Positions 17,667 through 27,917 of a stretch of 64,000 nt of DNA are shown piece after piece. The DNA comes from Cyclobacteriaceae bacterium (GTDB lineage Bacteria > Bacteroidota > Bacteroidia > Cytophagales > Cyclobacteriaceae). The stretch lies in NCBI GenBank assembly GCA_028285685.1, contig JANQOR010000032.1, positions 62,001 through 126,000 on the forward strand, in the 5' to 3' direction. The translations under genes were made by a program, and so were the position numbers. Positions within the stretch are counted from its first letter, which is position 1. Each line of letters starts with the position of its first letter. The notes below the pieces were generated by a model. It ran no database searches, was not told where the DNA came from, and saw nothing but the letters and a program-made list of their open reading frames with translations.

Positions 17667-19043
17667 ATGAAAATAATTGAATATTATCTATCCGCAGCTT
17701 CCAATTTTTTATGGGGACCCCCACTCCTCATTCTTTTGCTGGGTGGTGGAATCTTTTTTCTACTTTATTCGCGGTTTCTTCCTTTTCGATATCTGCGGCA
17801 CGCAATAAATGTTCTTAGAGGAAAATTCGATGATCCGGATGATCCGGGCGAAATAAGTCATTTCCAGGCCCTCTCCGGAGCGCTGGCAGCAACTATTGGA
17901 ATGGGTAATGTTAGTGGAGTTGCACTCGCTATTGCGGCCGGAGGGCCAGGAGCGCTCTTCTGGATGTGGGTCAGTGCTTTTTTCGGAATGGCCACCAAGT
18001 TTTTCACGTGTACGCTTGCGGTTCTTTATCGTGGAAACGATAGAGAAGGTCAGCTTCAAGGTGGCCCCATGTATGTTATCAGAGAGGGCCTGGGGAAAAA
18101 ATGGATTCCCTTGGCTGGGTTCTTTTGTGTGTCCGCTTTTGTCGGCGCTACTCCGGTTTTCCAGGCCAATCAAATGGTTGCGGTAATGAAAAATGTTATG
18201 CTCATTCCTGCTGGTATCTCAGATGGGTTCTCTCTCGATTTGATCATAGGCATAATCATCGCCATTATCGTGGGATTGGTGATTATTGGTGGCGTCAAAC
18301 GAATTGCCAATGTCGCTTCAAAGCTGGTTCCGTCGATGGTCATTGTATTTGTTTTAAGCGTACTTCTTATCATGGGAATAAACTATGACGCAATTATTCC
18401 TTCTTTCATCCTGATTTTCCAGGATGCCTTTACCGCGAAGGCTGCACTGGGCGGAGCTGTGGGAGCAATAATCATAGAAGGTGCAAAAAGAGCCGCCTTT
18501 TCGAATGAAGCCGGAATTGGTACGGCGCCAATGATGCATGGCGCGGCGAAAACAAAAGAGCCGGTGCGGGAAGGGCTTGTTGCCATGCTAGGCCCTGGAA
18601 TAGACACTGTAATTGTATGTACGATGACCGGCCTTTGTATCTTGATGACTGGTGCTTGGCAAGCGGAGATTTCCGGAGACTATAGTAGCGACACTCAAGG
18701 GATACTGATGACAACAATAGCATTTGAAGACAGCCTTCCCGGTGTAGGGCCGTATGTTTTGATGGTCTGTGTCATGATCTTCGCAGTTACCACTATTTTT
18801 GGTCTTGCCTATTATGGACAGAAATGCTTGTCATTCATGATTGGACCCCAGTATTCAAGGTACTATAACTACTATTACATTGCGCTTGTTGTGGTTGGAT
18901 CTGTGTCAAGTCTTTCACTAGTGATCAATTTAATATTTCTAGGTTACGGGCTAATGGCCTTCCCAACCATGATCTCAGCAATTCTACTTGCTCCAAAAGT
19001 GATGGCAGCCACTAAATCATATTTTAGTAGAATGTCAATATAA
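17667..19043 (+). CDS. Sodium:alanine/glycine symporter (AGCS family)
   Basis: Imports alanine or glycine with sodium. 458 residues with about 10-11 membrane helices. AGCS landmarks: GMGNVSGVALAIAAGGPGALFWMW near residue 75, GGPMYVIREGLG near 135, and FSNEAGIGTAPMMHGAAKT near 280, the family signature. The start MKIIEYYLSAASNFLWGPPLLILLLGGG is typical. Single-gene unit upstream of trkA. Confidence 0.93.
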   Translation: MKIIEYYLSAASNFLWGPPLLILLLGGGIFFLLYSRFLPFRYLRHAINVLRGKFDDPDDPGEISHFQALSGALAATIGMGNVSGVALAIAAGGPGALFWMWVSAFFGMATKFFTCTLAVLYRGNDREGQLQGGPMYVIREGLGKKWIPLAGFFCVSAFVGATPVFQANQMVAVMKNVMLIPAGISDGFSLDLIIGIIIAIIVGLVIIGGVKRIANVASKLVPSMVIVFVLSVLLIMGINYDAIIPSFILIFQDAFTAKAALGGAVGAIIIEGAKRAAFSNEAGIGTAPMMHGAAKTKEPVREGLVAMLGPGIDTVIVCTMTGLCILMTGAWQAEISGDYSSDTQGILMTTIAFEDSLPGVGPYVLMVCVMIFAVTTIFGLAYYGQKCLSFMIGPQYSRYYNYYYIALVVVGSVSSLSLVINLIFLGYGLMAFPTMISAILLAPKVMAATKSYFSRMSI

Positions 19044-19051
19044 AGTTTGGA

Positions 19052-19079
19052 TTGGTGGTTATTTGTTACCATATCTTTG
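19052..19079 (+). promoter_or_regulatory. Promoter of trkA-trkH
   Basis: TTG 19052-19054, 17-base spacer, TATCTTTG 19072-19079: a complete TAnnTTTG element. The predicted start near 19085 leaves a leader of about 17 bases before ATG 19102. Confidence 0.6.
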
Positions 19080-19101
19080 CATCCTATTTGCTTAAAGCAC
19101 A

Positions 19102-20442
19102 ATGAGAATAATCATAGCTGGAGCTGGCGAAATGGGATTCCACCTCGCCAAACTACTTGCCGCAGAAGAGCATGATATTGTAATCGTTGACACGAATAGT
19201 GAGGTGCTAGAGCATGTTACGTCCAACCTGGATGTAGGCATTATCAGGGGAAGTTCCTCATCACCAAATATTCTGAGAGAAGCGGGGATTACCAAAGCAG
19301 ATCTGCTGTTAGCGGTCACCTCTATCGAAGAAATAAACATAACCACATGCATTATTGGCAAAAGCTTAGGTGCAAAAACAACGATTGCCAGAGTCTCTAA
19401 CATAGAAATACTCCAGCAGAGGGAAGACCTTAATCTGAAGGGTCTAGGGATTGATGAAGTGATCTCACCCGCTTCACTGGCCGCCAAGGAAATTAAGCGA
19501 CTTTTAAAACAAACCGCTCTGACGGACACATTTGATTTCGAGAAGGGGACGCTTACTCTGGTGGGAATAAAAATTGATAAGCACTCTGAGTTAGCCAATA
19601 AGACCTTAACGGAATCGGCCTATCTCAATCCAGACCAAAATTTCACGACTGTAGCTATCCTCCGAGACAATAAGACAATTATCCCACACGGTGAAAACAA
19701 GTTCCTGGAGGATGACCATGCTTATTTTATCTCTGAACCCGCCGGGATTGCAGCGGTTACCAATTTGGCTGGAAAAAAAAGTGTTGAAATAAAGAATTTA
19801 ATGATTCTTGGAGGTAGCAAGGTTGGTATTCATACAGCACGGCTTCTCAGCAAGAAATACAATATAAAGCTAATTGAATCCGATAAGGAAAAATGTCACA
19901 AGCTTGCTGAAGAACTTCCTGACACCATGATCATCAACGGAGACGGACGTGACATCAATCTCCTAAAGGAGGAAAACATAGACCAAATAGACGCTTTTAT
20001 TGCTCTAACCGAAAACTCAGAAACCAACATCATGTCGTCGTTGGTTGCCAAAAACAATGGCGTAAAAAAGACCATTTCGATGGTTGAAAATATGGACTAC
20101 ATTCACTTGTCTCAGAGCGTAGGAGTTAATACACTAATCAACAAAAAACTCATCGCAGCGAATTTCATTTTCAGATATGTGAGAAAAGGGGAAATTGTTG
20201 ATCTGACAAGTATTCATGGGGTGGACGCTGAAATATTGGAATTCGAAATTGGAGACAATGCTAAGATCCTGGAAAAAGAACTGAAAGATCTTGACTTCCC
20301 AAAAGGCGCCATCGTTGGCGGAGTAATTCGAGCGGGCAAAGGAATCGCTGTGCGTGGAAATTTTGAATTCAGTGCGAAGGATAAAGTAGTAGTCCTCTCT
20401 ATGCCCAATTGCATTCGAAAAGTTGAGAGCTTTTTTAAGTAA
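19102..20442 (+). CDS. trkA: Trk potassium uptake regulatory subunit TrkA
   Basis: The cytoplasmic gating ring of the Trk potassium system. It has the double architecture of classic TrkA: RCK-N with IIIAGAGEMGFHLAKLL at residue 2, RCK-C, then a second RCK-N beginning LMILGGSKVGIHTARLL near residue 234, and a second RCK-C to residue 446. The Rossmann glycines GxGxxG are intact in the first copy and altered (GGSKVG) in the second, which suggests only one high-affinity NAD(H) site per chain. It is followed 9 bases later by trkH. Confidence 0.95.
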   Translation: MRIIIAGAGEMGFHLAKLLAAEEHDIVIVDTNSEVLEHVTSNLDVGIIRGSSSSPNILREAGITKADLLLAVTSIEEINITTCIIGKSLGAKTTIARVSNIEILQQREDLNLKGLGIDEVISPASLAAKEIKRLLKQTALTDTFDFEKGTLTLVGIKIDKHSELANKTLTESAYLNPDQNFTTVAILRDNKTIIPHGENKFLEDDHAYFISEPAGIAAVTNLAGKKSVEIKNLMILGGSKVGIHTARLLSKKYNIKLIESDKEKCHKLAEELPDTMIINGDGRDINLLKEENIDQIDAFIALTENSETNIMSSLVAKNNGVKKTISMVENMDYIHLSQSVGVNTLINKKLIAANFIFRYVRKGEIVDLTSIHGVDAEILEFEIGDNAKILEKELKDLDFPKGAIVGGVIRAGKGIAVRGNFEFSAKDKVVVLSMPNCIRKVESFFK

Positions 20443-20451
20443 TTCGAAAGC

Positions 20452-21903
20452 ATGAACTACTCAGTCATTTTTAAGGTCATCGGAACACTCCTGATAATCA
20501 ATGGTGGATTTATGTTGACAAGTATCCCCTTCAGCTTGTACTATGGTGAGGGCGATATCATGGATATTATATATTCCGGTAGCATCTCAGCGGTCGTTGG
20601 TTTACTGTTACGAATACTCACACCCAAGGCTACAAACACAGAGTTAAAAAGAAAAGATGGCTATCTGATCGTGGCCCTGGGTTGGATCTCAATGTCCTTT
20701 CTTGGATCGCTTCCGTACATTTTCAGTGGAGCCATCCCTGACCTGGCGAGTGCCTTTTTCGAAACGATGTCAGGGTTTTCAACAACAGGGGCAACAGTTC
20801 TTACGGATATTGAAGCTGTGCCAAAAGGAATCTTGTACTGGAGAAGCTTGACCCAGTGGATTGGAGGAATGGGAATCATCGTCCTCGCGGTAGCTATACT
20901 TCCGCTACTTGGAATTGGCGGGATGCAGTTGTTCGTTGCAGAAGCGCCTGGAATTTCACCGGACAAATTACAACCAAGAATAAAGGAAACGGCCAAAAGA
21001 TTGTGGATCATCTATCTTGGTTTGACCGTTTTGGATTTTTTGCTTTTGTGGGCGGGGGGAATGACTTTTTACGATGCAATTAATCACAGTTTTACCTCTA
21101 TGGCTTCAGGCGGTTTTTCAACCAAGAATGCTAGCTTAGCTCACTACACAAGCCCTTTTATCCACTATGTACTGATTGTCTTCATGTTCCTGGCAGGAAC
21201 CAATTTTACTATGCTCTATTTTGGCCTCCATGGCAATTTTAAAAAGATATTGACAAACGAAGAGTTCCGTTTCTATTTCATCTTTTGCCTTGCAGCGGGT
21301 ATTGTCATTGGGTCAATTATCTTCACAATGGGTCACGGTTCATACGAAAAATCCATCCGCGATTCACTTTTTCAGGTCATTTCGATCGTGACAACTACTG
21401 GCTATGTAGTTTACGATTATACTGGCTGGACACCGTTGATAACGGTCTTGTTCTTTTTATTCATGTTTACGGGGGCCTCTGCCGGGTCGACCGCAGGCGG
21501 AGTTAAATTAGTAAGGCATCTATTGCTGATAAAGACAGCCATACTTGAATTCAAGCGACTCATTCACCCCAATGCAGTTATTCCGGTTCGCTACAATGGG
21601 AAGACCGTGGGTGGTGATATCACATTTAATGTCATCGCTTTTATCATGATCTACATCCTGATTTTCTGTATCGGATTTTTGATCGTGTCGGCATTTGGGA
21701 TTGACTTTGTGACGGCCGTAGGTGCTGTGGCTGCAACCTTAGGTAATGTGGGACCTGCCATTGGTGGAGTTGGACCGATGGATAATTTTGGACACCTTCC
21801 TGGTGTAGTTAAATGGGTCCTCTCCTTTTTAATGCTTCTTGGTCGACTAGAGCTTTTTACCATAATGATCCTGTTCACGCCATATTTCTGGAAGAAATTC
21901 TGA
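20452..21903 (+). CDS. trkH: Potassium uptake membrane subunit TrkH
   Basis: The ion-conducting channel partner of TrkA. 483 residues with four pore repeats visible by their filter segments: SGFSTTGATVL (about 107-117), ASGGFSTKNAS (about 217), VTTTGYVVYDY (about 315) and GNVGPAIGGVG (about 430). The first intracellular regions match TrkH rather than KtrB. It is in one operon with trkA. Confidence 0.95.
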   Translation: MNYSVIFKVIGTLLIINGGFMLTSIPFSLYYGEGDIMDIIYSGSISAVVGLLLRILTPKATNTELKRKDGYLIVALGWISMSFLGSLPYIFSGAIPDLASAFFETMSGFSTTGATVLTDIEAVPKGILYWRSLTQWIGGMGIIVLAVAILPLLGIGGMQLFVAEAPGISPDKLQPRIKETAKRLWIIYLGLTVLDFLLLWAGGMTFYDAINHSFTSMASGGFSTKNASLAHYTSPFIHYVLIVFMFLAGTNFTMLYFGLHGNFKKILTNEEFRFYFIFCLAAGIVIGSIIFTMGHGSYEKSIRDSLFQVISIVTTTGYVVYDYTGWTPLITVLFFLFMFTGASAGSTAGGVKLVRHLLLIKTAILEFKRLIHPNAVIPVRYNGKTVGGDITFNVIAFIMIYILIFCIGFLIVSAFGIDFVTAVGAVAATLGNVGPAIGGVGPMDNFGHLPGVVKWVLSFLMLLGRLELFTIMILFTPYFWKKF

Positions 21904-21954
21904 GTGGTCTCAGGAGATTACCTCATCTTTGGCGGTCGTAAATAACTTAGCCCT

Positions 21955-23046
21955 ATGCTCAGCTACATCATTTGGAACTTTAACCCGGACCTCTTCTCAA
22001 TTCCCGGTCTTGACTATGCTCCAAGGTGGTATGGTGTCTTGTTCGCTCTTGGATTTATTCTCAGTCAGCAGGTAATGATCTATATCTTCAAAAAAGAAGG
22101 CCGACCTGTGAAGGACGTAGATAAGTTAACGACCTACATGGTGGTAGCTGTGATCGTTGGGGCACGATTAGGACATTGTCTTTTTTATGATCCGGTCCGA
22201 TATCTTTCCAACCCATTAGAAATTTTGAAAATATGGGAGGGAGGGCTCGCTAGTCATGGCGGGGCAATCGGAATCTTGATTGCGCTTTATCTCTTTGGTA
22301 AAAAACTCAACTACAGGTTCGTGTGGATTCTGGACAGAATCGTAATTGTCGCCGCTCTTACCGGTGCTTTAATCCGAACAGGAAACCTATTTAACTCAGA
22401 GATGGAGGGAATTGAAACAAATTCAAACGTCGGTTTGGTTTATGCTAGAGCAACCTATGATGTTTTGAACTATGATGAAAATAGAATTGAATCGGTCAGT
22501 TTCAAAAAAGGCGGACAGATGGAGAGCAATCAACCGGGAATGGTTCCTATCACCGCTATAATACGATACAAGGAAGGAGTCAAGCTCAATTTGAATGAAA
22601 AGAATTACATCGAGACAAGGGTAAGCAATACATTGTCTAGATATAGTGAAGTTGTAGAGCATGTAGACTTTGGCTCGGGTCCACTTCAATACCTGGTAGA
22701 TGAAAAAAATGGTCGTCAGGTTGTGGAAATTTTTGCATTGGGAAAAGTGAGGCATGCAGCTCAGCTTTATGAGGCCGCATATTTAGCTATGCTGATGGTC
22801 TTACTCTTTTGGCTATGGAAGAGCAGGCGAGAAGTATTGCCACAAGGTTTCAATTTTGCGCTCTTCATGATAATCCTGTGGTCGTTGAGGTTTGTGGATG
22901 AGTTCTATAAAATGAACCAGGAGGCATTTGAAGATGACCTTATCCTGAACATGGGTCAAATCCTGAGCATTCCCATGACTTTAGCGGGAATTATTATTGT
23001 GTTTTTTGTCGTCAGGGGAGACAAGAAGATGTCGAATTTTTCCTAG
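21955..23046 (+). CDS. lgt: Prolipoprotein diacylglyceryl transferase, with a large insert
   Basis: Transfers diacylglycerol from phosphatidylglycerol to the lipobox cysteine of prolipoproteins in the inner membrane. Landmarks: PRWYGVLFALGFI, HGGAIGIL (the essential His region) and the Lgt signature IRTGNLFNSEMEG. At 363 residues it is about 70 longer than E. coli Lgt (291). The extra length lies between GNLFNSE and VRHAAQLYEAAY, a hydrophilic segment of about 110 residues that would face the periplasm. Many lipoproteins in this window are its likely substrates. Confidence 0.93.
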   Translation: MLSYIIWNFNPDLFSIPGLDYAPRWYGVLFALGFILSQQVMIYIFKKEGRPVKDVDKLTTYMVVAVIVGARLGHCLFYDPVRYLSNPLEILKIWEGGLASHGGAIGILIALYLFGKKLNYRFVWILDRIVIVAALTGALIRTGNLFNSEMEGIETNSNVGLVYARATYDVLNYDENRIESVSFKKGGQMESNQPGMVPITAIIRYKEGVKLNLNEKNYIETRVSNTLSRYSEVVEHVDFGSGPLQYLVDEKNGRQVVEIFALGKVRHAAQLYEAAYLAMLMVLLFWLWKSRREVLPQGFNFALFMIILWSLRFVDEFYKMNQEAFEDDLILNMGQILSIPMTLAGIIIVFFVVRGDKKMSNFS

Positions 23047-23047
23047 G

Positions 23048-23779
23048 CTACTCTACTGTAATATTTACATTTTCAATTCGTGATAACTCTATGAGTTCGC
23101 CTTTCTTGAAAAGCTCAGACATTTGCTCCAGTGGTGTCAGCTTGTTTTCCGGCTTATAGTTGATGTAGTCTTGAAAGACCACGCCACTGACTTCACTCCG
23201 GTTGAAGGCCTCTCTAAACCTGACCCCTCCGCCCTCTGTAATGTAGCTGTAAGCCAAATAGTCCATCGAAAATGTTTGTTGATCAAACCAGTAGAGAAAA
23301 ACATCTTCAAAATCTTTACCACCGTCTTCTTCAGTGAATCTTACCTCGATGACATGATAGCTCTTCCCTTTCATTTCCTCAAGACCCCTGTACTTCTTGA
23401 TAGCCGCCGGATCCATCAGGGTCAGGGGCAGTTGAATGAAATACAAGACTGAGTTGACCGAATTGCTGTATTTGCTAGTCCACACAGAATCCACCTCAAG
23501 TTCATTTCCATCAACAAGTCTTGTGAATTGAGAGCTATTCACAAGAATGTCCTCCACAAAGCCTAAGGAATCCTGGAATGATCGAGTGTAAGTATACATT
23601 CCTTCCTCTCTTAACAACGTATAGTGTCTTTCTCTGAAGTCAAACTCGATCTTTCGATTGTTAATACCATCCAGGCCGTACTTTTTTATCGCAGTATCAA
23701 TAATTCCGACTGCATCCAGAGGTTTTTCAGCTGGCGTACAAGCAACTAGAAGAAGGGTAAAAATGGCTAAGTATTTCAT
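23048..23779 (-). CDS. DUF6503-like lipoprotein
   Basis: Begins MKYLAIFTLLLVAC, a lipoprotein signal with lipobox LVAC. The mature protein, KPLDAVGIIDTAIKKYGLDGINN followed by a beta-rich domain, resembles the Bacteroidota DUF6503 group, which has a LolA/LolB-like outline. Function unknown; possibly lipid or lipoprotein binding at the envelope, by fold analogy only. It ends 1 base from the lgt stop (convergent). Confidence 0.7.
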   Translation of the reverse strand: MKYLAIFTLLLVACTPAEKPLDAVGIIDTAIKKYGLDGINNRKIEFDFRERHYTLLREEGMYTYTRSFQDSLGFVEDILVNSSQFTRLVDGNELEVDSVWTSKYSNSVNSVLYFIQLPLTLMDPAAIKKYRGLEEMKGKSYHVIEVRFTEEDGGKDFEDVFLYWFDQQTFSMDYLAYSYITEGGGVRFREAFNRSEVSGVVFQDYINYKPENKLTPLEQMSELFKKGELIELSRIENVNITVE

Positions 23780-23877
23780 GACAGATCATCACGGCTATCT
23801 AACATAGATGTTGCCTGTTTTGGTGTCAACACAAAGACTTATGGTCACAATAGCAAAACACTTACAAAGCAAAAGTA

Positions 23878-26800
23878 CTATTCAACTATTATTTTCTGAC
23901 TCTTTAAGATACCATCAATCTTGTACCTGACGACGTAAAGTCCAGATGAAAGATTTTTGGTGCTCCATGTTGAGCTTCTTTCTGTCACCGTAACATTGTC
24001 CACCTGTCTACCTTGCAGGTCAAATATTTGAATGTCGCTACTTGCAGAGCCTGTGAATTGAAACGAAGCAAAGTTTTTTACCGGATTAGGATAAATGACA
24101 AGTTCCGACTCGATGTTGTCCGTACCTAGTGGACGTTCTTCTTGAATGAAAAGATCATCCACGACCCAACCAAAGCCAGCTGAACTAGCATCAGAAAATA
24201 GCCTGAATCGCACCAAAATTGTTTCTCCGACATCAAAATGACCTTTTAAGCTTATTAGATGAGGTCGCATCAAACCAGGGGTTGCATCTTGATCGTTATT
24301 GAAAACGGTCAACCAGTCGCTATACAAGCCGGCATCATAGCCGGGTTCAAGAGCTTTCCAGATAGAACCGTCACTACTGGCCTCTACTACCACGTAATCG
24401 TGAAAATTAAGACTTGGAAAAACAGAGCCGGACTGCCCTGGTTGCACTATTGCAACGTCCCTGTAGTAGAATGAATCATCAGTATCAGAAACTGTGATCG
24501 GCGTCCTTAAGTAGGTTGTAAACTCATCATTGGTGGGGTAAGGGTGCGGACTATGCAGTGCTTTATTATCAAAACTTCCAGTGGTTAGAATCTCAAAATC
24601 CGAACCTGTAAAATCGGCACTTGCATTAGTAAAGTCCGTTGAAAACCCGTCCGATGTTTCGTTGATCTGGAAAACAAAAACAGAAGTTTCAATCGTTGAA
24701 AATTTCTCTCCCCCGGAATACAAGTCTAACCGAAGCACCGCATCCCCGTCGGAAGACGCATTTTGCAGTTTTTGGTCTACCGCTCCCAAGTCATTATCAT
24801 AGAAGGTTCCAATTAGAATATCATCAAGATAAACCTCTGTCGAATCAAATTCAGATCTAAAGTCGACGGTGAAGTTCACATCTCCGTCAGGGCTCATAAA
24901 AGCTCTTTCCAGCGATGGCTCAAGCAAAATGCCTGGAACTTCAACTGACCATATCCCCCTGCCATAGGTTGCGATGACGAGTTGATTTTCAACTTGCTTG
25001 AAATCATAGACATTGACGCTGGGCAAATTGCTATCAAGCAAGCTCCAGCTTGCACCACCATCCAGTGACTCAACAATGCCAATCTCTGTACCAACCCAGA
25101 TTTGATTTTCATCCGTTGGAAAAACAAAAATGGTATTGACAGCTACGTCCGGGAATCCCCGATCACCTGATCCATCAAATCCAGATATATCCTGCCAGGT
25201 TTGTCCTAAGTCTGAGGTTTTTAACACTTTCGGAAACCCTGCGAATGAAAACAACGCGAAAGCAACTTGATCGTCAGACGGATGGGTTCCAATGCCTGAC
25301 ACAGAGCCCATATTGAAAACGTCATAATTTTCGACTGCGTCAAAGCTTGTGCCACCGTTAGTTGAAACTGCAAGTCTCGTAGTACTAGAAAGTGCACCAC
25401 CCGCCCAAATTACATCTGGGTTTGCATACGAAACCTCCACATCTGCACTGTTGTTGAAGGACCATAGGCTTGCCTCATTCATTGTTGAAGCTACCCAGCC
25501 TCCCCCAAAACTGACTGACCGCCAAACACCCAGTGTTCCAACAGTAAATACTCTGTCTGGAAGAGATTTATGATGTGATAATCGGGTTATGAAAGGTCCG
25601 TTATCATTAAATCCTCCGGTAGCGCTTTGCCATGTGGCACCACCATCTGAGGTTTTCGCGAAGTTATTGAATTGAGATCCTCCGACAATTTTGTTGATAT
25701 CTTCACTATGCCAAAGTGCCTCAAAACCATCTCCTCCTATACCAAATCTTGCAGACTGGTTGGCTGCTCCTGTAATACCGCTTGGGTGGTACCAGGTACC
25801 ATTGTCTTGCATTCCACCAATATATCGATCTTCTCCCGGGGCCTTGTCGGCTCCATAAAATTGGGTCGTATTGTAACCGTCACTTACATAGGTGAAGGCA
25901 TTATCATTATCGCCAGGATCATCGGACAATACAGATTGATAAACTCCGCCATCATTGGTAACAAAATACCTGAAGTTTTGAGTGGCATCATCTTTTTCCG
26001 TTATTATGATATTGTGCTGATCAGGGTGGATTCCTGAACTTCTTGTTCCTTGAGATGCGAAGCTGTTCTTACCTCCAAATTCTCCGTATGCATCGGAGAC
26101 ATTTGTAGTTATGCGTTCTACTCCCGACACTAAACTTATATCTACTGCGAGGTTCGAAGTAGGGAGGTTGTCTTCGTCAAAACTGGATCCTGGTGTCAAC
26201 ACCGGCCATACAAAGAACATTTGCTCTGCCTCTATTCCACCATTTTGCCCGATACTGGCATCAGGAGTTTCTGAATACGAAGTACTATGGAAAAATAAAT
26301 ATTCTCTGGAGTGGGTACTACCATCACCATCGGTATTAAGGGTGATTAAATTCCAGGCGCCGTCTTCTTGCTGATCGCGGAAGGAAACCATCAATTGCTG
26401 ATTGTTGTCCGTATCCCATACTTGAAAAGGAACCTCTACGTAATCTTCATACATATATCCCGAGGCAGGAACACCAGCACCCTGGCTATTTACAGTAAAA
26501 CGGTGAGCTTTCTGCGAACCCACACCAAACCTTACTTCGATCGAAAGTAGCTCTGATTTATCTGCTGTACCTAATTCCAATGTACCATTGAAGTATTCTC
26601 CCCCATGATCGACATAGTCCATGAATGCCTCACTGCCATTTTCGGTGGCCTTGACAGACACCACATCGGATACGGTTGCACTGCCTAATTCGAATTTCCA
26701 AAGATTAACCCCACCTACATAAACAATGTCTTCATCAAAGGGATGAGCGGTAGCAATGTTGTCATACCATCCTTGTCCACCCAAGAAATCTTGGTTTGTA

Positions 26801-27894
26801 AGCCCATCGCTGTTCACAGCTATTGTCCAACTGGCTCCCGCATCACTAGACACATACAGGTCCGACCCATTTCCACTCAAACCTCCTTGTACGGATGCCC
26901 AAAGACGATTGGCATTTACTGGTGATATTGTGATTTCAAGACGCCCTTCCGGAAACAGGCCATTGCTTGCATCAGTCCAATTAATCCCCCCATCCGTGGA
27001 TTTGATCACCCCTACTTCATCAACTGCCACATACAAGGTGTTAAAGTCGGTTGGTGACACATCAATATCGTCGTATCGTTCAGTTGTTGATGATCGTAAA
27101 CGAGTCCAGTTGGTGCCTCCATCTGTTGTTTTGTAAATAGCTGCCTCCAACCCAGAACCCCACACCGTATTCCTTGAAGTTACAACCACCGTATTTTCGT
27201 CCGATGGATCAACCACTATTCTAGAAATATTTTTAAAATCCGGGTATACCGTAGGATCAGCGATCTGTATCCACGACTGGCCTTTGTCTGTTGATTTAAA
27301 CAAACCGGACCCGTCAATGTCCCTAGTAAAATGTTCTCCTGTCCCCGCATATATGACCTGTGGGTTCGCAGGAGACATTGCCAATGTGTTCGTTCCAAGA
27401 TTAGGGATATCTCCTGAAATGAATGTCCAGGACGATCCTCCATTGGTTGTTTTCCAGATTCCTCCTGAAGCTGATCCGGCATACCATGTCATAGATGTAC
27501 CATCATCTGGATCTACAAGTAGTGACCTAGTCCTACCTGCAACGTTCCCAGGTCCGCGTTCTACAAAATTGAGTGCCGCAGTTCTGGCACGAAAGGTCTT
27601 CTGCCTTGATTTAGCTTTTTGGAACTCTTCCATCACCTGGTTAGGTCCATAAGTTGGACCGGAATCTCCCTCCTTTGTTCGCAATTGCCGCTGAATCAGC
27701 GCATGCATATCCGGCATATCCGCTTTAACCTGTCCTTGTCGTTTCCTCTCCTTCTTTTCCTTCAGATATTTTTCGTAGTTGGTTAGCTTCCTTTCTTCGC
27801 TAAATTCTATGTATGGTGACCAAACACATGCGAGCATGACGGCCAGCACAGTAAAAGAGAGCACCGTGCGTATTTTTTGTTTTCCAATCATCAT
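23878..27894 (-). CDS. Large T9SS-secreted beta-propeller (sortilin/BNR-like) protein
   Basis: 1338 residues. It has an N-terminal signal segment (about 8-28), a charged linker, then many BNR/Asp-box-type repeats of the kind GGIWKTTNGGSSWTFIS and GLFKSTDKGQSWIQI. The repeats cover about residues 110-400 and 620-1000 and form VPS10/sortilin-like propellers. A separate domain of about 200 residues interrupts them at 400-610. A jelly-roll-like domain follows (about 1080-1260). The C-terminal sorting domain reads ELVIYPNPVKNF...LQGRQV...GLYVVRYKIDG...QKIIVE, which marks export by the type IX system. The ligand is unknown. Confidence 0.88.
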   Translation of the reverse strand: MMIGKQKIRTVLSFTVLAVMLACVWSPYIEFSEERKLTNYEKYLKEKKERKRQGQVKADMPDMHALIQRQLRTKEGDSGPTYGPNQVMEEFQKAKSRQKTFRARTAALNFVERGPGNVAGRTRSLLVDPDDGTSMTWYAGSASGGIWKTTNGGSSWTFISGDIPNLGTNTLAMSPANPQVIYAGTGEHFTRDIDGSGLFKSTDKGQSWIQIADPTVYPDFKNISRIVVDPSDENTVVVTSRNTVWGSGLEAAIYKTTDGGTNWTRLRSSTTERYDDIDVSPTDFNTLYVAVDEVGVIKSTDGGINWTDASNGLFPEGRLEITISPVNANRLWASVQGGLSGNGSDLYVSSDAGASWTIAVNSDGLTNQDFLGGQGWYDNIATAHPFDEDIVYVGGVNLWKFELGSATVSDVVSVKATENGSEAFMDYVDHGGEYFNGTLELGTADKSELLSIEVRFGVGSQKAHRFTVNSQGAGVPASGYMYEDYVEVPFQVWDTDNNQQLMVSFRDQQEDGAWNLITLNTDGDGSTHSREYLFFHSTSYSETPDASIGQNGGIEAEQMFFVWPVLTPGSSFDEDNLPTSNLAVDISLVSGVERITTNVSDAYGEFGGKNSFASQGTRSSGIHPDQHNIIITEKDDATQNFRYFVTNDGGVYQSVLSDDPGDNDNAFTYVSDGYNTTQFYGADKAPGEDRYIGGMQDNGTWYHPSGITGAANQSARFGIGGDGFEALWHSEDINKIVGGSQFNNFAKTSDGGATWQSATGGFNDNGPFITRLSHHKSLPDRVFTVGTLGVWRSVSFGGGWVASTMNEASLWSFNNSADVEVSYANPDVIWAGGALSSTTRLAVSTNGGTSFDAVENYDVFNMGSVSGIGTHPSDDQVAFALFSFAGFPKVLKTSDLGQTWQDISGFDGSGDRGFPDVAVNTIFVFPTDENQIWVGTEIGIVESLDGGASWSLLDSNLPSVNVYDFKQVENQLVIATYGRGIWSVEVPGILLEPSLERAFMSPDGDVNFTVDFRSEFDSTEVYLDDILIGTFYDNDLGAVDQKLQNASSDGDAVLRLDLYSGGEKFSTIETSVFVFQINETSDGFSTDFTNASADFTGSDFEILTTGSFDNKALHSPHPYPTNDEFTTYLRTPITVSDTDDSFYYRDVAIVQPGQSGSVFPSLNFHDYVVVEASSDGSIWKALEPGYDAGLYSDWLTVFNNDQDATPGLMRPHLISLKGHFDVGETILVRFRLFSDASSAGFGWVVDDLFIQEERPLGTDNIESELVIYPNPVKNFASFQFTGSASSDIQIFDLQGRQVDNVTVTERSSTWSTKNLSSGLYVVRYKIDGILKSQKIIVE

Positions 27895-27917
27895 ATTAAT
27901 TAATGTGGCTACAGTTT

